Shown piece after piece: positions 35,228 to 45,536 of a DNA stretch of 64,000 bases (the stretch's first letter is position 1; each line of letters opens with the position of its first letter). The DNA comes from Melghirimyces thermohalophilus (lineage in GTDB: Bacteria; Bacillota; Bacilli; Thermoactinomycetales; DSM-45169). The stretch covers positions 62,001 through 126,000 of the forward strand of contig NZ_FMZA01000004.1 of assembly GCF_900102685.1 (NCBI RefSeq), in the 5' to 3' direction. The notes under the pieces were generated by a model that was not told the origin of the DNA, ran no database searches, and saw nothing but the letters and a program-made list of their open reading frames with translations. The position numbers and the translations under genes were made by a program.

Positions 35228-35677
35228 TTATTCGCCCCGGGCCACGAGCACAGCCCGGATCACACCATCCAATTCGTGCAAGCCATCAATCAGGGAGGTA
35301 AGCTCTTCTTCGATATTCGCTGTATCCAGGGACATCGTGACGCCAGCCACTCCTGACAGCGGAATCGTCTGGTGGATGGTCAGCACATTTCCCTTTCTTG
35401 AAGCCAGGTGAGATAACAAGCCGGAGAGAACTCCAGCACGGTGCTCAAGGGTCAGGGAGACCGTTACGATTTTCTCCTTCATCAACGCGTTGAAAGGATA
35501 AACTCCATCTTTATACTTGTAAAACGAACTTCGGCTCATATCGACCCGATCCACGGCGTCCTGCACGGTTTGCGCTTCGCCGGAGGCAAGCATCTGTTTA
35601 GCTTTCACTGTTTTCCGAATCGCTTCCGGCAACATATCGGAACGAATGAGATAATAGGTCTCTTCCTGTTGGCCCAT
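35228..35677 (-). CDS. pheB: ACT-domain protein PheB
   Basis: About 149 residues: an N-terminal helix-turn-helix-like part (AIRKTVKAKQMLASGEAQTVQDAVDRVDMSRSSFYKYKDGV) and a C-terminal ACT domain (TVSLTLEHRAGVLSGLLSHLA). UPF0735/PheB, next to obg and pheA in Bacillus; the biochemical role is unsettled and an amino-acid-sensing regulator is suspected. The ATG at 35677 has AGGA seven bases upstream. First gene of the pheB-hom-thrC-thrB-pheA operon. Confidence 0.9.
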   Translation of the reverse strand: MGQQEETYYLIRSDMLPEAIRKTVKAKQMLASGEAQTVQDAVDRVDMSRSSFYKYKDGVYPFNALMKEKIVTVSLTLEHRAGVLSGLLSHLASRKGNVLTIHQTIPLSGVAGVTMSLDTANIEEELTSLIDGLHELDGVIRAVLVARGE

Positions 35678-35722
35678 GCCACCGTCCTCCCTCAAAAAAC
35701 ATATGTTCATGTATTACGGACA

Positions 35723-35752
35723 ATTATAGATGGCCAGTTCCCCCATCTGCAA
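35723..35752 (-). promoter_or_regulatory. Promoter for the pheB-hom-thr-pheA operon
   Basis: Minus strand TTGCAG, 18-base spacer, perfect -10 TATAAT, 46 bases upstream of the pheB start codon. No attenuator or T-box is visible in the short leader. Confidence 0.65.
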
Positions 35753-35863
35753 CCTTTATTTTTATTAAGTTTTTTGAAGCGCTTACATCCCGCTTCCTCT
35801 GCAAGCTTGTGTTAAAATGTAAAAAGCCATTTTTATCTGGTTGTTGGATGAGGAGTGATTCAC

Positions 35864-36331
35864 ATGATTTCCGTTTTGTTCGTCTGTCTCGGGAATATCT
35901 GCCGCTCTCCTATGGCTGAGGCGGTCTTGCGCCACCAGCTGCAACAGGAAGGGTTGGGAGACAAGGTGCGGGTCGATTCCGCCGGCACCGGCCACTGGCA
36001 CACCGGCAAACCGCCCCACCGGGGAACCCGAGATATTTTGTCCAAACACGGAATCTCCGATGCGGGGATTCAGGCTCGGCCCATCGAAGCAGACGATCTC
36101 ACTCACTTCGACTACATCATCGTAATGGACGAAAATAATTATCGAGAGGTTGACCAGATGGCCCAGGAGTCGGGGATCCATATTCACCGTCTGGTCGATT
36201 TCATTCCCGAGTCCTCCTATTCCGAAGTGCCCGATCCCTACTTCACCGGCAATTTTGAAGAGACCTACCGCTTGGTGGAATCCGGTTGTCGGGGAATTTT
36301 ACAGATGATCCGGGAACGGGAAGGATTGTGA
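35864..36331 (+). CDS. Low-molecular-weight protein-tyrosine phosphatase
   Basis: About 155 residues. P-loop VCLGNICRSPMAEAV (CX5R, Cys nucleophile near residue 8) and the general-acid Asp in EVPDPYF. YfkJ/YwlE-like family: dephosphorylates phosphotyrosine or, in the YwlE branch, phosphoarginine; the branch is not decidable by eye. The ATG at 35864 is eight bases after AGGAG. Its TGA overlaps the ATG of the next gene. Confidence 0.9.
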   Translation: MISVLFVCLGNICRSPMAEAVLRHQLQQEGLGDKVRVDSAGTGHWHTGKPPHRGTRDILSKHGISDAGIQARPIEADDLTHFDYIIVMDENNYREVDQMAQESGIHIHRLVDFIPESSYSEVPDPYFTGNFEETYRLVESGCRGILQMIREREGL

Positions 36332-37233
36332 TGCTAGCCCGTCAGCTTCTGTCCGCAGTGACCACCGCCCTTAGCCAGCAGGGAGTCCCGAAACCGATAC
36401 AACAGATCCATCCGGTTTCCGGTGGGGATATCGGTCATTCTTTCCGTCTGGAAACGGGATTCGACCGCTATTTTTTCAAGTACAGACAAGATGTACCGAC
36501 GAACTTTTTTACCGCCGAGCGAACGGGTCTGGAACTCCTCGCCAGAGGTAGCACCGCGGTCCGAAGCCCCCGGGTGATCGCCCATGAAGGACCGGAACAG
36601 CAACCGGGCACCGGTTGGATTTTGATGGAGTGGGTGGACAGCAACCCCTCACCCCCAACCGTGGTTGCTGAGATCCTCGGTCAAGGACTGGCGGAGATCC
36701 ACCGCCAGACCGCCCCTGCCTTCGGGCTAGAGAAGGACAACTTTATCGGCCTTTTCCCTCAGGTGAACGGCTGGATGGATCGCTGGACCGATTTTTACCG
36801 AGAGCGAAGGCTAACGCCTCAGCTAGAGCTCGCCCGAAAACGAAAACACCTCCCTCTTCGCAGGGAGCGGCTGCTCACCTATTTGATCGATCACCTGGAC
36901 AAGTGGTTGCAGGATCCATCCATCCGCCCTTCTCTCTTGCACGGTGACCTTTGGGGCGGCAACTGGATGGCCGGTCCCGACGGCGTCCCCTACCTGATTG
37001 ATCCCGCCGCTTACTACGGCCACCGGGAGGTCGATCTCGCCTTTTCCCAACTGTTCGGGGGCTTTCCCACCCGCTTTTACGAAGCTTATCAAGAGACCTG
37101 GCCTCTGGATCCCGGGTATGAGGAACGGAAACCCCTCTATCAGCTGTACTACCTTCTCGTTCACCTCAATCTCTTCGGAGAATCCTACGGCCCCTCCGTG
37201 GACCGGATATTGGAACAGTATGCCAAGGAATAA
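36331..37233 (+). CDS. Fructosamine kinase family protein
   Basis: 300 residues of the fructosamine-3-kinase family (APH fold). SGGDIGHSFRLETGFDRYFFKYRQ with the ATP-site Lys, GWILMEWVD hinge, catalytic loop LLHGDLWGGNWM with Asp and Asn, and LIDPAAYYGHREVDLAFSQLFGGF. Such enzymes phosphorylate protein-bound ketosamines or ribulosamines so that the adduct falls off, a protein-repair activity. TGATG overlap with the phosphatase gene means coupled translation; the phosphatase may act in the same repair route, as proposed for bacterial LMW-PTP/FN3K pairs. Confidence 0.9.
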   Translation: MLARQLLSAVTTALSQQGVPKPIQQIHPVSGGDIGHSFRLETGFDRYFFKYRQDVPTNFFTAERTGLELLARGSTAVRSPRVIAHEGPEQQPGTGWILMEWVDSNPSPPTVVAEILGQGLAEIHRQTAPAFGLEKDNFIGLFPQVNGWMDRWTDFYRERRLTPQLELARKRKHLPLRRERLLTYLIDHLDKWLQDPSIRPSLLHGDLWGGNWMAGPDGVPYLIDPAAYYGHREVDLAFSQLFGGFPTRFYEAYQETWPLDPGYEERKPLYQLYYLLVHLNLFGESYGPSVDRILEQYAKE

Positions 37234-37275
37234 AAAAACCAGCCATTCCCGTTTAGGGAGAGTGGCTGGTTTTTT
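37233..37275. terminator. Bidirectional terminator between the fructosamine kinase and nupC-like genes
   Basis: AAAAAACCAGCCA/TGGCTGGTTTTTT with an inner TTCCC/GGGAG stem; A- and T-runs on both sides. Confidence 0.92.
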
Positions 37276-37284
37276 GAACCAATC

Positions 37285-38499
37285 TCAAATCAACATCCCC
37301 GCGATGGAGGCGCTGAGGAGGGAGGCCAGGGTACCGGCTAAAACCGCTTTCAAGCCGAAGCGAGAGATATCGCCTCGGCGTTGGGGAGCCATGCCGCCCA
37401 GTCCGCCCAGTTGGATGGCGATGCTGGAAAGGTTGGCGAAGCCGCACAGGGCGAAGGTGACCACTGCTACGGTTTTCGGTGTCAAGGAGTCGATTTGAGG
37501 CGCAAAGCTAGTGTAAGCGACAAATTCGTTTAACACGATTTTTTGGCCGATGAAGTTGCCTGCGGCCATCGCTTCCGACCAGGGAACGCCGATCACAAAA
37601 GCCAAGGGAGAAAAAACCCATCCCAGCACTTTTTCAAGTGTTAACCCAGAATATCCGAACAGCCCGCCGATGTTGCTCAGGATCCCGTTGAGCAAGGCGA
37701 TTAAACCGATAAACACCAGCAACAGAGCGGCGATATTGACCGCCAACCGCAAACCGTCCAAAGCGCCGGAAGCTGCCGCATCAATCACATTGGTGTGCTG
37801 GGTATCCGCTTCAATCTCCACGTCATCCTGCGTCACCGGTTTCTCCGTCTCCGGAACCATGATTTTGGCGATGACGAGCCCAGCTGGTGCGGCCATAAAA
37901 CTGGCAGCCAACAGATACTCCAAGGGAATCCCCAAGAGGGAGTACCCGACCAACACGGAGCCGGCAACAGAGGCAAACCCACCGGTCATCACGGCAAACA
38001 GCTCCGAGGAAGTCATTTTAGCAATATAGGGTCGAACCATAAGCGGAGCTTCCGTCTGCCCCACAAAAATGTTGGCCGTCGCTGACAGCGATTCCGCTTT
38101 GCTGGTTTTCAAGAGTTTAGATACGGCACCGCCGAGGATTTTAATGATCCACTGCATAACGCCTAAATAGTATAAAATCGAGATAAGAGCCGAGATGAAA
38201 ATAATGATCGGCAGCACCTGTAAGGCAAAGATGGGACCCTCGTTGCCTTTTAGCAAATCACCGAACAAGAAACTGATCCCATCGTTGGCGTAATTGATCA
38301 GGCTCTGCACTTTGGCGCTAAACCAGCTGAGCGCCTCTTTTCCCGCCTCCCACTTCAACACGATGAGGGCAAAACTGAACTGAATAACCAATCCGCCCAG
38401 AATCGTCCGATAGCGAATCGCTTTGCGGTTCGACGAGAAGAGCCAAGCGATCAGAAGGACCACCAACATCCCGCCGATTCCCCATAATATTGTCAACAC
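37285..38499 (-). CDS. nupC: CNT-family nucleoside transporter (NupC-like)
   Basis: About 404 residues, concentrative nucleoside transporter. GQTEAPLMVRPYI and the MTGGFASVAGSVLVGY loop, then PWSEAMAAGNFIGQKIVLNEFVAY and LCGFANLSSIAIQLGG, all family signatures. Proton- or sodium-coupled uptake of nucleosides. I choose the GTG at 38499 with AAGGTGA five bases upstream; a GTG three codons earlier is possible. Only 21 bases after obg, so it may be read through from that operon; no purine riboswitch was found. Confidence 0.93.
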   Translation of the reverse strand: MLTILWGIGGMLVVLLIAWLFSSNRKAIRYRTILGGLVIQFSFALIVLKWEAGKEALSWFSAKVQSLINYANDGISFLFGDLLKGNEGPIFALQVLPIIIFISALISILYYLGVMQWIIKILGGAVSKLLKTSKAESLSATANIFVGQTEAPLMVRPYIAKMTSSELFAVMTGGFASVAGSVLVGYSLLGIPLEYLLAASFMAAPAGLVIAKIMVPETEKPVTQDDVEIEADTQHTNVIDAAASGALDGLRLAVNIAALLLVFIGLIALLNGILSNIGGLFGYSGLTLEKVLGWVFSPLAFVIGVPWSEAMAAGNFIGQKIVLNEFVAYTSFAPQIDSLTPKTVAVVTFALCGFANLSSIAIQLGGLGGMAPQRRGDISRFGLKAVLAGTLASLLSASIAGMLI

Positions 38500-38520
38500 A
38501 AGAATCACCTTCCACCCATA

Positions 38521-40537
<2,017 letters not shown>

Positions 40538-40597
40538 AACATCTCCCCCATTTATTGAATCTTCCGGGCGTCCCTCATTTTACCGGATTTGCGGCAG

Positions 40598-40628
40598 TAA
40601 AAAAACCCCAGCGCAAAGCCGAGGTTTT
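40598..40628 (-). terminator. Terminator after rpmA
   Basis: Minus strand AAACCTC-GGC/GC-GGGGTTT hairpin followed by TTTT, separating the ribosomal-protein unit from spo0B. Confidence 0.75.
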
Positions 40629-40642
40629 AGTCGTAAAAGGGA

Positions 40643-40945
40643 TTAAGCCTGCACTTGCGGCTGATCCGCTTGACTGTAGACGCTCACCCGCTTGCGGTCA
40701 CGACCCATGCGTTCAAATTTGACTACACCGTCCACTTTGGCAAAGAGAGTGTCGTCACCGCCGCGGCCCACGCCCATTCCCGGGTAGATCTTGGTTCCCC
40801 GTTGGCGGACCAAGATGCTGCCGGCATTTACCAGTTGGCCGTCCGCTTGTTTCACGCCGAGACGTTTCGCAATGCTGTCACGACCGTTCTTGGTGGAGCC
40901 GACACCTTTTTTCTGGGCGAAAAATTGAAGGTTCATTTTCAACAT
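40643..40945 (-). CDS. rpmA: Large ribosomal subunit protein bL27
   Basis: 100 residues beginning [20 protein letters not shown]. Firmicute L27 carries this extra LQFFA leader, which the Prp protease removes to expose the mature N-terminus near the peptidyl-transferase centre; prp is the gene just upstream. [12 protein letters not shown] and [14 protein letters not shown] are typical. The ATG at 40945 is preceded by AGGAGGTG. Confidence 0.97.
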   Translation of the reverse strand: MLKMNLQFFAQKKGVGSTKNGRDSIAKRLGVKQADGQLVNAGSILVRQRGTKIYPGMGVGRGGDDTLFAKVDGVVKFERMGRDRKRVSVYSQADQPQVQA

Positions 40946-40973
40946 GACATCCACCTCCTTTAAAGGAATATTT

Positions 40974-41309
40974 TTAATATCGGTTCATCTGTACATAAGC
41001 AGAATGTTCATCCGCAACGGACTGGAGGGATGCGGCCATCGCTTCCAGGAGGAAGCGGACCTGCTTTCTTTTGTCCGGTTCCAACTCTTCGGGAATGCGG
41101 CAATCGAGATAACCGCCTTCCTCCTCATCCGCATCCTGAACCACGGTAACACCTAACAGGGTTTCCGATGCGTTAGCCAGACCGATGGAAATACCGGATA
41201 CCGCCGCACAAACAATATCTTCACCGGCCTCGGCATAACCTGCATGGCCTTGCACGACGATCCTCTCCAGTCTTCCCTCACCATCATGGTGCAATGAAAT
41301 CCGGATCAT
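40974..41309 (-). CDS. prp: Ribosomal-processing cysteine protease Prp
   Basis: 111 residues (YsxB). Catalytic dyad in the family motif [18 protein letters not shown] (His about 21, Cys about 34). It cleaves the N-terminal extension of L27. It sits between rplU and rpmA in the conserved order, five bases downstream of rplU. Confidence 0.95.
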   Translation of the reverse strand: MIRISLHHDGEGRLERIVVQGHAGYAEAGEDIVCAAVSGISIGLANASETLLGVTVVQDADEEEGGYLDCRIPEELEPDKRKQVRFLLEAMAASLQSVADEHSAYVQMNRY

Positions 41310-41314
41310 GTGAA

Positions 41315-41626
41315 TCAGGCTTCGATCTTGTCGATGACCACTTTGGTGAAGGGTTGGCGGTGACCCTGTTTCCGCTTGTAGTTCTTTTTCGGTTTAAATT
41401 TAAACACGGTCAGCTTTTTCCCTTTGCCGTGCCTTTCCACTTTTCCAGTTACTTTGGCATTTTCCACCAGGGGAGTACCGACGGTGGTACCGTCTTCCCC
41501 GCCGACGAGCAGCACCTTGTCAAAGGTAACCGTCTGGCCTTCTTCAGCATCCAGTTTCTCAACGAAGAGCGCTTGTCCCTCTTCGACGCGATACTGCTTG
41601 CCGCCAGTCTCAATCAATGCGTACAT
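41315..41626 (-). CDS. rplU: Large ribosomal subunit protein bL21
   Basis: 103 residues: [37 protein letters not shown], and the basic C-terminus [20 protein letters not shown] that contacts 23S rRNA. First gene of rplU-prp-rpmA, with its own promoter and structured leader. Confidence 0.97.
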   Translation of the reverse strand: MYALIETGGKQYRVEEGQALFVEKLDAEEGQTVTFDKVLLVGGEDGTTVGTPLVENAKVTGKVERHGKGKKLTVFKFKPKKNYKRKQGHRQPFTKVVIDKIEA

Positions 41627-41746
41627 CCCGGAACCTCCTCCTCATGAAGACTCGCCAGGTGTGGGTGGAAGAACCCTTCCCCCTTCAAACCCAACCTGAG
41701 CGGTTTTTGCCTACTCCGGGAGAGCAAGCGAATTCACACAACGCTA
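41627..41746 (-). promoter_or_regulatory. Probable ribosomal protein L21 leader
   Basis: About 115 bases between the rplU promoter and start codon with complementary segments such as CAGGTTGGGTTTG and CCACCCACACCTGG. Position and complementarity suggest the autoregulatory L21 leader known from Bacillales; assignment to that class is from context and not an exact motif match. Confidence 0.5.
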
Positions 41747-41775
41747 ATCATACCATATCAATTTATCCCTGTCAA
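41747..41775 (-). promoter_or_regulatory. Strong promoter for rplU-prp-rpmA
   Basis: Minus strand TTGACA, 17-base spacer ending in TGG, TATGAT. A near-consensus sigma-A promoter right after the spoIVFB stop. Confidence 0.85.
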
Positions 41776-41777
41776 TG

Positions 41778-42668
41778 TCAGGCGATCAGATCCCCCATAC
41801 GACTGTCCGGCTTTTTTTCATCGAAAAAGCGACGGAGTACCGCCTCTTCCGGAAGCGGATGCCATCTGCCGCGGAGATCCTGAACCAACAGCACGTGATA
41901 AGATTCCTTCCGCAGCTTTCTCATCACGTTGGTCAGCGCCTCCTCACGTTGAACAGGAATTTCGACGATCCGCGCATCCTCTGGAACCGGAGATTCCCTG
42001 CGCCGGATCAAAAAGCGCATATATTGAAACTCCCGCTGTCTAAACGCCGTCACATTGGAGTATATCAAAAACAGAGCGATCATGGCCAGATTGAGGTCCC
42101 ACTTGCTCCCTCCCAAGCTGTATAGAAGGAGCAGCCCACCACCCACCCAGCCCCCGCTGAGACTCCAAACCAACGCCCTTCGATAAGGGAGATGATAACT
42201 GAACAGAGCTTGCAGCACTCGTCCCCCGTCTAAGGGATAAATGGGCAGGAGATTAAATCCCGCCATCAACGCATTGCCATGGATAAAATAGTTTGTCCAC
42301 TCTGGAGACCACCATCCCATCCGATAAAAAAAATAACCGAACAGGATCATCATGACATTATGAAAAGGACCGGCTAGGGCGACGGCGATCTCCTCCCGGG
42401 CCGGGACGGTTCCCCACTCATCCGTGTGAGCCACACCGCCAAAGGGCAACAATTGAACGTCTGTCATCCGCCATCCCAAGGACTTGGCCACCGTGACATG
42501 ACCCATCTCATGAATCAGCACCAGCACGAAAAGAGTGATCACTTCCATAAAATATCCGGTGATTACAGAAGTCAAGATCACAATCCAAAACAGCCCATGG
42601 ATTCGAAAGTGAATTCCCTGCCAGGGGAGGGAATCATTCAACGGGCACCACTCCCGCCGGATCGACAA
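41778..42668 (-). CDS. spoIVFB: Intramembrane site-2 metalloprotease SpoIVFB
   Basis: 296 residues. Zinc motif LIHEMGHVTVAKSLGW (His53, His57), LLPFGG, and the third ligand in NLLPIYPLDGGRVLQ (Asp147), all within membrane helices. C-terminal CBS-like regulatory part ends DEKKPDSRMGDLI, matching the B. subtilis tail. It processes pro-sigma-K in the mother cell. TTG start after GGGAGGA, overlapping spoIVFA by 35 bases. Confidence 0.94.
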   Translation of the reverse strand: MSIRREWCPLNDSLPWQGIHFRIHGLFWIVILTSVITGYFMEVITLFVLVLIHEMGHVTVAKSLGWRMTDVQLLPFGGVAHTDEWGTVPAREEIAVALAGPFHNVMMILFGYFFYRMGWWSPEWTNYFIHGNALMAGFNLLPIYPLDGGRVLQALFSYHLPYRRALVWSLSGGWVGGGLLLLYSLGGSKWDLNLAMIALFLIYSNVTAFRQREFQYMRFLIRRRESPVPEDARIVEIPVQREEALTNVMRKLRKESYHVLLVQDLRGRWHPLPEEAVLRRFFDEKKPDSRMGDLIA

Positions 42669-43407
42669 ACTGTCCTCCCTGTTTCATCCCAAAAAAGAGG
42701 AGGGGGTCGCCCTCCTCTCCAGCCACCTCACCTAACAACTGCTTCGGCTGCACCCAATCCTTTTCTTTCACTTGGATCTCCCCCAGCCACCCGTACCAGG
42801 TTTCCCAACCATTCCCATGGCGGATGACCACCACCTTCCCTAACCCTTCCTCCCGACCGGCCTGCACCACCCAACCTTCTGCCGCCGCTACCACCGGAGC
42901 GTTTTCCGCTGCGCGAATCACCATCCCCCGGTCCTCGGCTGTAAAGGGACGTACCACCTCGCCTTTCAGCGGTGCAATCCAGGAAGTCGCGTCACGATCA
43001 TCAGATGGTTTTTCCTGAAAGGCCGGAAGGATCGTGGGCATGCCTCCGATGTTTTCTTCATACCACTGTGCCACACCGGCGAAGTTGTAGTCCCGTACCA
43101 TCACCTCGGATATAAAGGCTTGGGCTTGTTTGGCTGAAGAGGAGTCCGACTGAAACACCAGGTAGGTGCCAGTCAAGAGGAAAAAAGCGAAAAAAGCTTG
43201 TATCAACAGGCGGCTTTCTTTTTTCTTTTTCCGTTCATCCATCCAGTTTCCCGGCCGGTTCCAGGGAAGCTCGTCCCATCTTTCCTGGGACGGGGCGGCC
43301 CTCCGCGCAGAGTAACGAGGTTTTCTCCCCATCTCCCCCTTTCCTCGTTTAATCCGGTGGATCTGTTCCTGCCTTCGCTTGCTTACCCCCCGGGACCATT
43401 CCCTCAT
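42634..43407 (-). CDS. spoIVFA: SpoIVFA, regulator of the SpoIVFB protease
   Basis: About 257 residues: a basic cytoplasmic head, one membrane helix (LLIQAFFAFFLLTGTYLVF) and an extracytoplasmic degenerate M23/LytM domain (APLKGEVVRPFTAEDRGMVI ... GNGWETWYGWLGEIQV). In B. subtilis it anchors BofA and SpoIVFB and is cleaved by SpoIVB at the pro-sigma-K checkpoint. The ATG at 43407 has GGTGAAGG upstream; an upstream in-frame ATG lacks a ribosome site. Confidence 0.88.
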   Translation of the reverse strand: MREWSRGVSKRRQEQIHRIKRGKGEMGRKPRYSARRAAPSQERWDELPWNRPGNWMDERKKKKESRLLIQAFFAFFLLTGTYLVFQSDSSSAKQAQAFISEVMVRDYNFAGVAQWYEENIGGMPTILPAFQEKPSDDRDATSWIAPLKGEVVRPFTAEDRGMVIRAAENAPVVAAAEGWVVQAGREEGLGKVVVIRHGNGWETWYGWLGEIQVKEKDWVQPKQLLGEVAGEEGDPLLFFGMKQGGQFVDPAGVVPVE

Positions 43408-43477
43408 GAAACCTTCACCGCCTTTGGTCTCTTCCGCATTTTTGTACATCCTATGAGTTGTCTCAGCCGGTTATACC

Positions 43478-43505
43478 TAAAAAACCCCCGGCATATGCCG
43501 GGGGG
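43478..43505 (-). terminator. Terminator of the mhqOD-like pair
   Basis: Minus strand CCCCCGGCATATGCCGGGGG palindrome followed by TTTTTTAGG. Confidence 0.9.
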
Positions 43506-43514
43506 AGGATATCA

Positions 43515-44123
43515 TCATGTAAACATATTTTCATACCAGGCAGCCGCCTGGGCCACTTCGGTTCGGGTCAACTGATGGCCTCCATTCTGCCAGGCCACTT
43601 CCACCTTAGCTCCTGCTTTTTCCAACAGGGATTGCAACTCTCCTGTCTGCTCGGGAGCACAGATGGAGTCTTGGCGGCCTGCTCCGATCCAGACCGGAAG
43701 CTCGCTTAAATCGGGCAGCTTCAGCCCCCGTCGAGGAACCATCGGATGATGGAGGACAGCGCCGGCCAAGGCATCGCGATAATGGAAGAGCAGACTGGCA
43801 GCGATGTTGGCCCCGTTGGAATACCCGACGGCGACGATGTTTTTCCTGTCAAACCCGTATTCTTCTGCTGCTTCGTCCAAAAACCCATAGAGTTCCTCGG
43901 TGCGTCGAATCAAATCCTCCTCATCGAAGACCCCTTCCGCCAACCGGCGGAAAAAGCGGGGCATCCCGTTTTCCAAAACATTGCCCCGGACGCTCAATAC
44001 AGAGGAAGAAGGAGAGATCATACGAGCCAGCGGCAACAGATCCTCTTCATTCCCACCGGTACCGTGGAGCAGCAGCAGGGTGGGGTGATTGAGATCGGTT
44101 CCCTCGCGGTATATATGCTTCAT
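43515..44123 (-). CDS. mhqD: Alpha/beta hydrolase, MhqD-like carboxylesterase
   Basis: 202 residues. LLLLHGTGGNEEDLLPLA oxyanion region, nucleophile elbow VGYSNGANIAASLL, Asp in GAGRQDSIC, His in QNGGHQLT. Phospholipase/carboxylesterase family. In Bacillus mhqD is induced by quinones and diamide together with the dioxygenase mhqO; here both are coupled by a four-base overlap. Confidence 0.85.
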   Translation of the reverse strand: MKHIYREGTDLNHPTLLLLHGTGGNEEDLLPLARMISPSSSVLSVRGNVLENGMPRFFRRLAEGVFDEEDLIRRTEELYGFLDEAAEEYGFDRKNIVAVGYSNGANIAASLLFHYRDALAGAVLHHPMVPRRGLKLPDLSELPVWIGAGRQDSICAPEQTGELQSLLEKAGAKVEVAWQNGGHQLTRTEVAQAAAWYENMFT

Positions 44124-45070
44124 TTGCCATCCGCCTTTCGTTCGCGTACCTCGATCGGCAACAGAACCTGTTCGATTTTATCCCGATGGGGTTCCAGCCA
44201 CGGGGGCAGCTTCAGCTTTTCTCCCAAAGCTTCCAATGGTTCGTCCAGGTCAAACCCCGGCGGGTCGGTCGCTATCTCAAACAAGATACCACCGGCTTCC
44301 CGGAAATAGATCGAGGTAAAATACTGCCGATCCTGTACCGGTGTGGGATGATAGCCCTCCCGCTCCAATAACTGTTTCCACTGCACCTGATCCTCGCCGT
44401 CCACTGCGCTCCAGGCGATGTGATGAACGACGCCGGCCCCCATCCGTCCGGGACCGGGAGCGTTTTTCATCACATCGATGACACTCCCCAGCTCGCCGGA
44501 GGTCCGAAAACGGATAAAAGACTCATCTTCCTCCACCTTATCCATTCCCATCACCGATTCCATCAGCTCCATGGTACGAGCGGGATGGGCTGAGCACAGA
44601 ATCCCTCCGCCAAAACCTTTGATCGCCTTTTCCGCAGGCACACCGTTAAAGGACCATTTACTCTGCGGGCCCTCCTTACGGGCGACCAACTCCAATTTCA
44701 AACCATGGGGGTCGTCAAACTGGAGAAATTTCTCACCGAAGCGCTCCGTTTCCATCACGGATACGCCGAAGGAGTCCAATCGCTCCTTCCAGAAACCGAG
44801 ACTCCCTTCGGGTACGAGGAAGGTAGTCACTCCCACCTGACCGGCACCCACCCGGCCCTGCCGGGCTCCCGGCCATGGGAAAAAGGTCATGATCGTTCCC
44901 GGCTGCCCGGACTCATTGCCGAAATAAAAATGATAGGTGCCGGGATCGTCAAAGTTGACTGTCTTTTTCACCAAGCGAAGTCCCAGGACTCCAGCGTAAA
45001 AATCCACATTTTCTTGCGGATGACCAACAATCGCTGTGATATGATGAACGCCAGCGGTCTGTTTGCTCAT
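44120..45070 (-). CDS. mhqO: Ring-cleaving extradiol dioxygenase, MhqO-like
   Basis: 316 residues, two vicinal-oxygen-chelate modules. Metal ligands are readable: GVHHITAIVG (His), GAGVVHHIAWSA (second-module His) and GGILFEIATDPPGF (Glu). Opens hydroquinone or catechol rings as a defence against thiol-reactive quinones. Start at the ATG after AGGAGG. First gene of the pair, behind a promoter with a dyad next to the -10. Confidence 0.87.
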   Translation of the reverse strand: MSKQTAGVHHITAIVGHPQENVDFYAGVLGLRLVKKTVNFDDPGTYHFYFGNESGQPGTIMTFFPWPGARQGRVGAGQVGVTTFLVPEGSLGFWKERLDSFGVSVMETERFGEKFLQFDDPHGLKLELVARKEGPQSKWSFNGVPAEKAIKGFGGGILCSAHPARTMELMESVMGMDKVEEDESFIRFRTSGELGSVIDVMKNAPGPGRMGAGVVHHIAWSAVDGEDQVQWKQLLEREGYHPTPVQDRQYFTSIYFREAGGILFEIATDPPGFDLDEPLEALGEKLKLPPWLEPHRDKIEQVLLPIEVRERKADGK

Positions 45071-45084
45071 GGGAAACCTCCTAA

Positions 45085-45149
45085 ACTAAACAAAAAAAAG
45101 CAACTTTCTTTTGGTTAGTATTTTATCCTTTCGCTCCCCTGACCGTCAA
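45085..45149 (-). promoter_or_regulatory. mhqOD promoter with downstream inverted repeat
   Basis: Minus strand TTGACG, 18-base spacer, TAAAAT (45120-45149). Immediately after the -10 is an inverted repeat ACTAACCAAAA ... TTTTGTTTAGT (45085-45119), a good place for a repressor. It does not resemble the published MhqR site, so the regulator is open. Confidence 0.6.
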
Positions 45150-45173
45150 GCGGGATGGCCTCCATTCCGACAG

Positions 45174-45200
45174 CAAAAAAGCGCCCATCTCCAGGACGCC
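45174..45200 (-). terminator. Terminator after the 57-residue protein gene
   Basis: Minus strand GCGTCC/GGGCGC stem followed by TTTTTTG. Confidence 0.7.
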
Positions 45201-45206
45201 CCAATC

Positions 45207-45380
45207 TCAACGATAGTTGACAATCACTGTAAAGTTTGAATCATCGTGACGAACCACCTGCTGGATAAACACGAACTCCGCCTCTTTTTTTTGCTGGACC
45301 TGACGAATCACCGCCTCCAACCCCTCGGACAAACTCTTATCCTTTGTATCCAATTCGATAAAGATCTGATCATATTCCAT
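45207..45380 (-). CDS. Small conserved-looking protein of unknown function
   Basis: 57 residues starting MEYDQIFIELDTKDKSLSEG, alternating beta-alpha-beta in appearance and ending in a beta strand NFTVIVNYR. An excellent GAGGAGGAG lies five bases before the ATG, and a terminator follows the stop, so it looks like a real monocistronic gene. I recognise no family; the size and strand pattern recall small dodecin-like or ACT-like folds, but that is only an impression. Confidence 0.6.
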   Translation of the reverse strand: MEYDQIFIELDTKDKSLSEGLEAVIRQVQQKKEAEFVFIQQVVRHDDSNFTVIVNYR

Positions 45381-45487
45381 GTTGCTCCTCCTCTGCAGCA
45401 ATTCGTATACGGGTCAGAACCTCTTATTACTCTTTCCCCACCCATGCCACCTAAAAACGTATAGCCGCCACTGGTCTGAAGATCAGT

Positions 45488-45526
45488 AAAAAAGAGTCTC
45501 CTCCATCCCCGGAGAAGGCTCTTTTT
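45488..45526 (-). terminator. Terminator of minCD
   Basis: Minus strand AAAGAGCCTTCTCC/GGAGGAGACTCTTT with TTT tail, ten bases after the minD stop. Confidence 0.85.
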
Positions 45527-45536
45527 AGATCCTTCA

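Noticed and set aside
35774-35787. CcpA cre site upstream of the phosphatase/fructosamine kinase pair
   Set aside because: TTGAAGCGCTTACA differs from the cre consensus at two conserved positions, and no promoter is clearly placed relative to it.
38500-38520. Purine riboswitch before the nucleoside transporter
   Set aside because: Only about 20 bases separate obg from the transporter; there is no room for an aptamer.
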